Assembly: GCA_016934775.1 (NCBI GenBank)
Contig: JAFGSP010000156.1
Location: forward strand, 1 to 19,153
DNA: 19,153 nucleotides
Source: Candidatus Woesearchaeota archaeon
Lineage (GTDB): Archaea; Nanobdellota; Nanobdellia; Woesearchaeales; GW2011-AR15
Reading direction: 5' to 3'
Program-made: the position numbers and the translations under genes
The notes under the pieces: model-generated
The model's input: the letters and a program-made list of their open reading frames with translations, nothing else
What the model was told of the DNA's origin: nothing
The model's database searches: none
In this document: positions 13,873 to 19,153 of the stretch, in pieces
How the letters are laid out: every line of letters begins with the position of its first letter
Position numbering within the stretch: position 1 is the stretch's first letter

Positions 13873-14640
13873 TCATTGTAAATATATGAAACTGGCATTT
13901 AAATCTTTCTGTGAAGTTATATCCAGGGATTCAAGGCTTATCTCACCCACAAAAATTCCGCCCCTCTTTCCTTCTAGGAACCAGTCTGCATCATTAATCT
14001 TGTCCACATATATTCCAGATTGCCCATTGCTGAAATCAAATTCTCTTACCTGCATTTTTGACTTGTCAAAAAGGTCTTCTCCCCACATTATGTTTGTATA
14101 GCTCATATAATCCTTCCAGTCCTCATCTACAAAGATATAGAACACCAGAACCGGCTGCTCATCGGATGTTTCTTCTCTTGCCATAATGAATCCTTCAGGT
14201 ATGCCATCATCCGGAACAAAGTTAGGAGTGTTTCTCATAAGAGCATGCTCCTCAAGGAATGCCAGCTCTTCACCTGAAGATATACCTGTAGGAAGATTAT
14301 CAAAAGCATCTGGGTCTACATAAATCTCACTAAATTCATTTCCCTGGTAATAGCCGTGCATGAAAAAAGTCAGCCTTCTTCCACCAAAATAATATTCCTG
14401 TTTATGGTCAAGGAAGATGCTTTTTGCGTTTGTTGCCCTATGGATATTAATCATAACACCTTCTTCTGAATCAGGGTCATCCTCTATCCATGTCTCTGCC
14501 TGATCTGTGAAATATTGAGGGTTATCAGGAATCTTATCCAGGTTATTGAACCTGATTACTGCAAAAATGAACAACAGGAACATCAGTACAACTGCAACTA
14601 AGGAAATCACAGCAACCTTTTTTTTATCTATGTTTATCAT
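13873..14640 (-). CDS. Single-pass membrane protein with large outer domain (255 aa)
   Basis: Unrecognised protein. A short basic start (INIDKKK) precedes a membrane helix at about 9-30. The 225-residue outer domain is rich in aromatic and acidic residues (YYFGGRRLTFFMHGYY, SEIYVDPDAFDNLP, VLVFYIFVDEDWKDY) and appears alpha/beta. It has no cysteines, unlike many of its neighbours. The start codon overlaps the stop of the 1077-residue gene (ATGA), so it is translationally coupled to it and the two probably act together. Its N-terminus lacks the Ala-Gln of the pilin-like set but keeps a lysine run. Role inferred only from context. Confidence 0.72.
   Translation of the reverse strand: MINIDKKKVAVISLVAVVLMFLLFIFAVIRFNNLDKIPDNPQYFTDQAETWIEDDPDSEEGVMINIHRATNAKSIFLDHKQEYYFGGRRLTFFMHGYYQGNEFSEIYVDPDAFDNLPTGISSGEELAFLEEHALMRNTPNFVPDDGIPEGFIMAREETSDEQPVLVFYIFVDEDWKDYMSYTNIMWGEDLFDKSKMQVREFDFSNGQSGIYVDKINDADWFLEGKRGGIFVGEISLESLDITSQKDLNASFIYLQ
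13882..13892 (-). promoter_or_regulatory. Possible internal promoter within the upper operon
   Basis: Minus-strand TTCATATATTT is centred near 13887, inside the last codons of the 255-residue gene. It predicts a start near 13860, just ahead of the GAGG ribosome motif of the 102-residue gene. It may be chance, because it overlaps codons for Phe-Ile-Tyr. Confidence 0.3.
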
Positions 14641-17600
14641 GTTTCACCCTTTGCAAAGTCCCCTCCATGCAGGGGCCATGAATAAAAGTATTGTTCCATT
14701 GGATAATAAAGCATCTTCCCGAATACTCCGCATAGCGGGCCTCCCATTAATCCAAATATCGGCATAGACCCGCACCCTGTGGGCAAAGCCCAATTCAAAA
14801 ACACATCAGCTCCGGCAAGTAAGGGAGGCTTCTGCCCCCTGTAGCAATAATTTGGAAATACTGAGTCATCTATTATAGGATTTATCTCGATGCATGTCGG
14901 GCTGTAGCTTGCCTCTGTCCACGGCAGGGATATTGTCTTTTTCGGCGGGCATTCTTTTATGACAGTGCCGTCGCTGTCTATTGAATACAGCATCTTGTTC
15001 GTGCCGTCAAAATTAGCCACGTATAGTTCAGGGATATCCGGATTTTTGGTTCCTGTCTCATACATAGACGGCCTCGCAAGGTCTGTGAACATTGACGTTA
15101 TAGTAGTGTCGTCATATCCTTTGGCCGAAGTACCGTAGCACTCGCAGTTTGTCACTCTTATCTGGATATCTGCCTTGCACGGGCTGACAAGATGAAACCT
15201 CAGATTGGGCTGGTCAAACCACCTCCAAAGCTTATCTCTTTGAATCGAGAGGTAATACCTGTTGACTTCAGGAAGCAATCCGAAATATTTTTCTGAAAAA
15301 TATTTATTAGCAAGGGCATCTGATGCTTCCTCATCTGTATAGCCTCCGAAATGCTCGAAATATTCAAGATATGTGTCTTTTCTCTCAGTGTCTGACTGAG
15401 ATGCCCAGTCCCAATCCCTGGTCCATTTATCATCATAAACAACAGTTCCTCTGTATGGTGTTCTCAAGCCGATAGAGTTTGTGCCTATGAAATAGAATTT
15501 TTCATTAATGCTTGCATCTCTTATCATCCTGATGAGAACCTGCCTGGAAAGCTTCTCCCTTTCTAAAGATGCATCCGTATCAACCAGGTTTCTTCCTCCA
15601 GAAAAAATCTTTTTCTGGGCATCGTCCAATTTTTGGCTGATGTCCTTTGCCATCTTGTCCAATAAATCAAGGTCTTTACCCGAAGATGAGAAGTTTGATA
15701 ATAATTCTGTGTTCTTTTCCTGCTCTTCCAGCATCATAGGAAGAGCAATCTCAAGATTATCCTCAAACTCCTTATACGTTTCATGATCTTTCTCTGCCTC
15801 ATCAATGTAAGCATCATTTGCCTCGAGCATGTCCCTTAACTCTGTGAGCACAATGTCCTGGCTGGCTGTATCCTGCCAGGAAAGAAGCTTGTCATTGGCC
15901 TGAGAAACTCCCCTGAAAAGGAACAATATGTCTCCTAAGTTCTCAAATATTTCTTCATCAAGCTTTTCAGCCAGTGCTTCTGTAAATCTTGAATCTTCGG
16001 CCAGCTCTCCTAATATCTCTTCCATTTCAACCATGATATCTGGAGATAGCCTATTCCCAATTATTATTTCTTTATTTTCATCAAAATACTGTTCAATAAT
16101 CTTCACATAAACATCGCTGAATCCGTCTTTTGCTTTTCCAAAAGATAAAAGTGTTTTCTGATTCTTTTCATTGATTGAAAACTCTTCGGCTGCATCCTGG
16201 ACAAATTTCCTATAATCCTTATCAAAAAAACTCAGGCCGGCGTATTTGACGACAAGATAGTTCTGGACTGGTCCTGAATGTATATTTATGCCTGCAAACA
16301 TATCCCCTTCATGAGACTTTACAAATCCAAGGAGATCTGCCATGCTATCCCCAATTATACTAATGAAATCAATGTCAAAAACACCCTTGCTGTTTTTCGC
16401 TGCCTGCTCAATCCTCGCTAATGTATTTGCCACCACCTGCCTGCCTTCTGCTGTCGAGCCCAGGTAGAATGACATTGGCGGGCCAACAACAGGCAGGCCA
16501 TTCAGTGCTGCCAGGAAAAAATCTGTGTCAATCTTAAATACTGCAGTCATATATTCATTCATCGCCCAGGAAGAATCTTCTCCCTCTGGAAATTTCTCAT
16601 AATAAGTGATATACTTAGGGTCTCCGTGGGGCATCACGCTATAGAGAAGATTCTGCGGTACCTGAAGTGCTAGTTCAGGATCAGACATTAAGACAGAGGG
16701 CGCAGCATATGGGTTTGACAGTAAGGCCAGGTCAGTTGCTGATGGGTGTCCAGGCACATCAACTGCCTGAGGAAGGTTGAATCCTTCAATATGAAGAGTA
16801 AAAAGCATCTGGTCTACTGGTGAGACGCATCTTCCGACATCGTCTGTCACAAAAATCCTGTCAAGGAAAAAGAAGTCCTGCACTCCGTTTGTAAAATCCT
16901 GCCATGAGCCTGCTCCACTTTCTTTGTCAACTGTCTTGGATGTCCCGTCATCCCCGCATATCCTTATCATCTTTGAACCTGCGGTCTCATGAGTAATGAT
17001 TTCACCTTCAATATCCATCTCCCAGTTCTTGCCATTAAAGAAATTATACCAATCGCCTCCTGTAAGGTCTTTCAGCATATCCTGGCAATATTGATCACAA
17101 AGGAGAGGATCTTCTTCAAGCAGCTTAAATCCGTTCTTAATATCCTCAGAATCAATCTCTATTTTTTTATCAACCCCTGAAAAATCCCCTGCCGAGCACC
17201 TTACATTATTCCTGCCTTTATCTTTGAACTGCTGGAAGCAGTAGAGCATATTAAGGGCTATCTTTTTGCTGATCTCATCTTCCCTTGCCTGAATATCATC
17301 TGTAACAAGCTCAGTCTTATAGTATATGATCATTGTATCAACAATCGTTGGAATTACCTTTGTGTCGCCATAGCTCCTTCCGAAAGACTCGAATGAGCCA
17401 ATTTCTAAGCCGGAAAGCTGCCTTTCTTCCTTAAGCTCTCCCTCAACATCTTCATCTACAACCTTGTCGCAATAGATTGGCATATTAGGCAGGGCCAAAG
17501 CTGGGATGTTGCAGACATAACCCTCAGGACAAGGATAGGGATACCTACTCTCATCTTTTTCATATTGATTTAATTGTTTTCTTGTGCATATATATTTCTC

Positions 17601-17870
17601 TGCAGACGAATCAACCCAGCCGCTGCTTGAATAAGTATCAAGCCACGCCAGCCTGTTGACACTATAGAGCAGGGCAGACATTGAATTTATTGCCTCCTTG
17701 TCTTTCAGCTGCCATTCCCCATACCTGTCAAGAACATCATCATAGAGCATCGTATTTACGATTTCAAGCACAGGCTCTGCAATATCCTTAAACTTGAATG
17801 CTACTCCTGCTGCTACTGCTATGACTACAAGGATCAATATCACTTTCACAGCTACTTCATTAGTGCCCAT
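14637..17870 (-). CDS. Very large membrane-anchored extracellular protein (1077 aa)
   Basis: Unrecognised. A short N-terminal helix (about 7-24, VKVILILVVIAVAAGV) anchors or exports about 1050 outer residues. The first part (40-350) has scattered cysteine pairs (YICTRK, PYPCPEGYVC, LLCDQYC) that suggest disulfides, and a region near 387-427 is Pro/Leu-rich. The middle (about 600-760) is acidic, charged and helical (EMEEILGELAEDSRF, EEQEKNTELLSNFSSSGKD), with coiled-coil character. The C-terminus (about 895-1077) is again Cys-rich and aromatic (TNCECYG, YCYRGQKPP, GGPLCGVFG). No catalytic motif is seen. As the largest product of the upper operon, it is the best candidate for a scaffold or adhesin of the surface complex. 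That is inference. Confidence 0.8.
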   Translation of the reverse strand: MGTNEVAVKVILILVVIAVAAGVAFKFKDIAEPVLEIVNTMLYDDVLDRYGEWQLKDKEAINSMSALLYSVNRLAWLDTYSSSGWVDSSAEKYICTRKQLNQYEKDESRYPYPCPEGYVCNIPALALPNMPIYCDKVVDEDVEGELKEERQLSGLEIGSFESFGRSYGDTKVIPTIVDTMIIYYKTELVTDDIQAREDEISKKIALNMLYCFQQFKDKGRNNVRCSAGDFSGVDKKIEIDSEDIKNGFKLLEEDPLLCDQYCQDMLKDLTGGDWYNFFNGKNWEMDIEGEIITHETAGSKMIRICGDDGTSKTVDKESGAGSWQDFTNGVQDFFFLDRIFVTDDVGRCVSPVDQMLFTLHIEGFNLPQAVDVPGHPSATDLALLSNPYAAPSVLMSDPELALQVPQNLLYSVMPHGDPKYITYYEKFPEGEDSSWAMNEYMTAVFKIDTDFFLAALNGLPVVGPPMSFYLGSTAEGRQVVANTLARIEQAAKNSKGVFDIDFISIIGDSMADLLGFVKSHEGDMFAGINIHSGPVQNYLVVKYAGLSFFDKDYRKFVQDAAEEFSINEKNQKTLLSFGKAKDGFSDVYVKIIEQYFDENKEIIIGNRLSPDIMVEMEEILGELAEDSRFTEALAEKLDEEIFENLGDILFLFRGVSQANDKLLSWQDTASQDIVLTELRDMLEANDAYIDEAEKDHETYKEFEDNLEIALPMMLEEQEKNTELLSNFSSSGKDLDLLDKMAKDISQKLDDAQKKIFSGGRNLVDTDASLEREKLSRQVLIRMIRDASINEKFYFIGTNSIGLRTPYRGTVVYDDKWTRDWDWASQSDTERKDTYLEYFEHFGGYTDEEASDALANKYFSEKYFGLLPEVNRYYLSIQRDKLWRWFDQPNLRFHLVSPCKADIQIRVTNCECYGTSAKGYDDTTITSMFTDLARPSMYETGTKNPDIPELYVANFDGTNKMLYSIDSDGTVIKECPPKKTISLPWTEASYSPTCIEINPIIDDSVFPNYCYRGQKPPLLAGADVFLNWALPTGCGSMPIFGLMGGPLCGVFGKMLYYPMEQYFYSWPLHGGDFAKGET

Positions 17871-17876
17871 CTTCAG

Positions 17877-18017
17877 TCAAAAAGGCAATGCGTCTATTAT
17901 ATCATATATCTTTCCCGAAAATATCACTGCAAGGAGTATAAGCACAGCCAGGGTGATAAGCAATATTATGAAAATGGCAGTCATGTCAAACTGGAGCGCT
18001 TTCTTATTGCTTCGCAA
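17877..18017 (-). CDS. TTG-start pilin-like microprotein (46 aa)
   Basis: A 46-residue single-helix protein: (M)RSNKKALQFDMTAIFIILL, then a continuous hydrophobic run and SGKIYDIIDALPF at the end. The Lys-Lys-Ala and an Asp at the helix edge match the other members of the cluster. The proposed TTG at 18015-18017 overlaps the end of the upstream 289-residue gene and is preceded by a GAGGAG/GTGAT ribosome-type motif. No ATG exists upstream in frame; the only ATG lies inside the helix edge (Met12). It sits 6 bases before the 1077-residue gene. A tiny pilin-like subunit is the most likely reading. Confidence 0.6.
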   Translation of the reverse strand: MRSNKKALQFDMTAIFIILLITLAVLILLAVIFSGKIYDIIDALPF

Positions 18018-18873
18018 GCTTATCACACTCCTCTATCACAAATTCCTGCTCTATGAAAAACAGCCTGTTTATGAATTTCTGTTCTTCTTCATCTGTTTTA
18101 ACAGAAATTAAATTTTCTCTTATGAAATCCATCGCGTGCTCGTATTTCTCAGTTATGTAATGCTCATTTATTGCTGAGAACACTATTGCGTAGGACCTGT
18201 CAAAATTATAGTCATAGTAATCTCCGCCGTCAAACCTGTCAAGCGGGTCTTCAGTGTATTGATAATAAGAGATTTGGCTCCCTAACGGGCCTTTTGTCCT
18301 CATATACTCATCAAGCGTCTTATCCTCAGGCACTATGTCGCTAAGGTAATTGTTCTGGAAAAACTCTTTGACATCATCATCAAACTCAACAATAGTGCAT
18401 ATAACGCACTGCCTGTCTGTATCATATGAATTAAATACTCTAAGCTTGCCTGCCCCGAACTGCTCCCAGCAGTCCATGATCCTTACAGCAATCTCGTTGT
18501 TGACTTTTTCAAGGTAAGCACAGTCTTCGTATATTCCTCCTGAAGAAGACTTGCATTTTCCCATATTGCTTCCCCTGAAGCTTCCAGTTGTCTTTACTGG
18601 GTTCTCTCTGCCGGACTCTTCTGTATATCCTGTAGGCGTGAACCTGATATATCTTGTCGGGCACTCTATGTTCCATGTCTGCAGGTTCAGGACAGGATCA
18701 CGGATCTTAGAATTGGCTATGACACTAAGCTGGCATGCTGCCTTGTCATAAGACCTTGACTGGGTGTTGTTATACAGATAGAATATTACTGACATCAGAA
18801 TCAGGAGCCCTACAAGAGCTACAATAAGCTTGATCAGCTCATCCCCTGTCAAACCCTGCGCTTTCCTGTTCAT
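18004..18873 (-). CDS. Pilin-like membrane-anchored Cys-rich protein (289 aa)
   Basis: A single-pass protein starting MNRKAQGLTGDELIKLIVAL, the clearest class III-like signal here: Arg-Lys-Ala-Gln, Gly, Glu at the helix edge, helix to about residue 35. The outer domain has eight or so cysteines (AACQLS, IECPTRY, GKCKSSS, DCAYLEK, DCWEQFG, QCVICTIVE, EECDKL) and a Tyr/Asp-rich stretch (DGGDYYDYNFDRSY). The start was taken at 18873, because GTGA lies 5 bases upstream. In-frame ATGs at 18876 and 18891 are alternatives, the last one overlapping the stop of the upstream microprotein. No enzyme motif. A probable larger pilin-like or structural subunit of the same complex. Confidence 0.75.
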   Translation of the reverse strand: MNRKAQGLTGDELIKLIVALVGLLILMSVIFYLYNNTQSRSYDKAACQLSVIANSKIRDPVLNLQTWNIECPTRYIRFTPTGYTEESGRENPVKTTGSFRGSNMGKCKSSSGGIYEDCAYLEKVNNEIAVRIMDCWEQFGAGKLRVFNSYDTDRQCVICTIVEFDDDVKEFFQNNYLSDIVPEDKTLDEYMRTKGPLGSQISYYQYTEDPLDRFDGGDYYDYNFDRSYAIVFSAINEHYITEKYEHAMDFIRENLISVKTDEEEQKFINRLFFIEQEFVIEECDKLAKQ

Positions 18874-18887
18874 CATTTTCACTTGTA

Positions 18888-19001
18888 TCATTGCAGCAGC
18901 GGCAGAAGCCTTGTCCTGATAGCCATCAGGAAGAGCAACAGGAACGCAACAATAATTATCAGGATAACAAGCTGCTCCTGCGTGAATCCCCTCTTCTGCA
19001 T
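18888..19001 (-). CDS. Pilin-like microprotein leading the upper operon (37 aa)
   Basis: A 37-residue single-helix protein, MQKRGFTQEQLVILIIIVAF onward, ending in a basic RTRLLPLLQ. The Lys-Arg-Gly and the Glu before the helix fit the cluster pattern. A TATA box centred 27 bases upstream supports a leaderless start at 19001 rather than the ATG at 19010. Its stop overlaps the first possible ATG of the next gene. It is shorter than most gene callers accept. Confidence 0.55.
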   Translation of the reverse strand: MQKRGFTQEQLVILIIIVAFLLLFLMAIRTRLLPLLQ

Positions 19002-19022
19002 AAGAATCATTATCCAGGTTGG

Positions 19023-19032
19023 GATATATATT
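19023..19032 (-). promoter_or_regulatory. TATA box of the upper surface-protein operon
   Basis: Minus-strand GAATATATATCCC, preceded by a purine-rich GAAAAG that could be a BRE, is centred about 27 bases before the ATG at 19001. It is the likely main promoter for the genes from 19001 down to 13012. Confidence 0.65.
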
Positions 19033-19072
19033 CTTTTCGGAAATGCAATGAGAAAAATTACATTACTGTCTT

Positions 19073-19153
19073 TTATGGGATTACCGGCAATATGGCCGGA
19101 GAAACGCCATTGGCATCGTAGACCAGATTAAGCACCGAAAGCTTTAAATAGTA
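19073..19153 (-). CDS. Possible C-terminal end of a gene beyond the window
   Basis: On the minus strand one frame is open from the window edge to a TAA at 19073-19075 and encodes 26 residues (SVLNLVYDANGVSPAILP and a few more). The composition is protein-like, but the stretch is short. A TATA-like TATTTAAA (19143-19150) lies inside it, so it may instead be upstream regulatory sequence. Within it, CCGGC and GCCGG form a small hairpin. Confidence 0.25.
   Translation of the reverse strand, partial: YYLKLSVLNLVYDANGVSPAILPVIP

Noticed and set aside
18874..18891. Longer start at 18891 for the 289-residue pilin-like protein
   Set aside because: The extra MIQVKM residues break the shared basic-pair start pattern, and the GTGA motif lies within them, so 18873 is the better start.
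1..19153. CRISPR array, insertion sequence with transposase, or integrase attachment site
   Set aside because: No regularly spaced repeats and no transposase or recombinase motifs were seen on either strand; the only repeat structure is the short palindrome near 12891-12937.

Overview
The window reads as archaeal, most likely a DPANN lineage of the Woesearchaeota/Pacearchaeota type. Four things point there: TATA boxes sit about 27 bases upstream of several start codons, as in leaderless archaeal transcripts; the genes are very tightly packed; an EndoQ-family repair nuclease and a compact Ski2/Mtr4-type helicase are present; and many short membrane-anchored proteins share a pilin-like N-terminus (Lys/Arg pair, then Ala/Ser/Gly, then an acidic residue, then a hydrophobic helix). 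The phylum is inference from gene style, not from a marker gene.

Left part (1-7000), mostly housekeeping: a Cys-rich small protein at the window edge; a leaderless winged-helix regulator followed by a 59-residue membrane protein; a convergent block of two membrane proteins and an EndoQ-like PHP endonuclease; a small lipoprotein; then a divergent operon of a CPA-family cation/proton antiporter and a Ski2/Mtr4-like helicase that ends in an intrinsic-type terminator. The membrane protein at 782-1417 seems to have lost its C-terminal tail to a frameshift.

Right part (7155-19001), all on the minus strand, is the striking region. It forms two transcription units read right to left. Unit A (19001 to 13012) starts at a leaderless promoter. 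It encodes a 37-residue microprotein, a 289-residue pilin-like protein, a 46-residue TTG-start microprotein, a 1077-residue secreted anchor protein, and three single-pass membrane proteins. Unit B (12802 to 7155) starts at its own leaderless promoter. It encodes a pilin-like N-terminus fused to a phosphodiester glycosidase (NAGPA) domain, two pilin-like proteins, and an 1130-residue protein. That last protein joins an M23 (LytM) endopeptidase, an NlpC/P60 hydrolase and an SLT-type lytic transglycosylase, all with their catalytic residues visible.

An archaeon has no murein, so a membrane-anchored enzyme carrying three peptidoglycan-cutting activities, next to a glycan phosphodiesterase and a set of pilin-like proteins, suggests a surface apparatus that breaches bacterial cell walls. 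This would serve predation, antagonism or interdomain attachment. The enzymes are well supported by motifs; the apparatus and its target are inference. Two intergenic gaps (6923-7154 and 12803-13011) hold structured sequence that may be small RNAs, tiny ORFs or a palindromic element.
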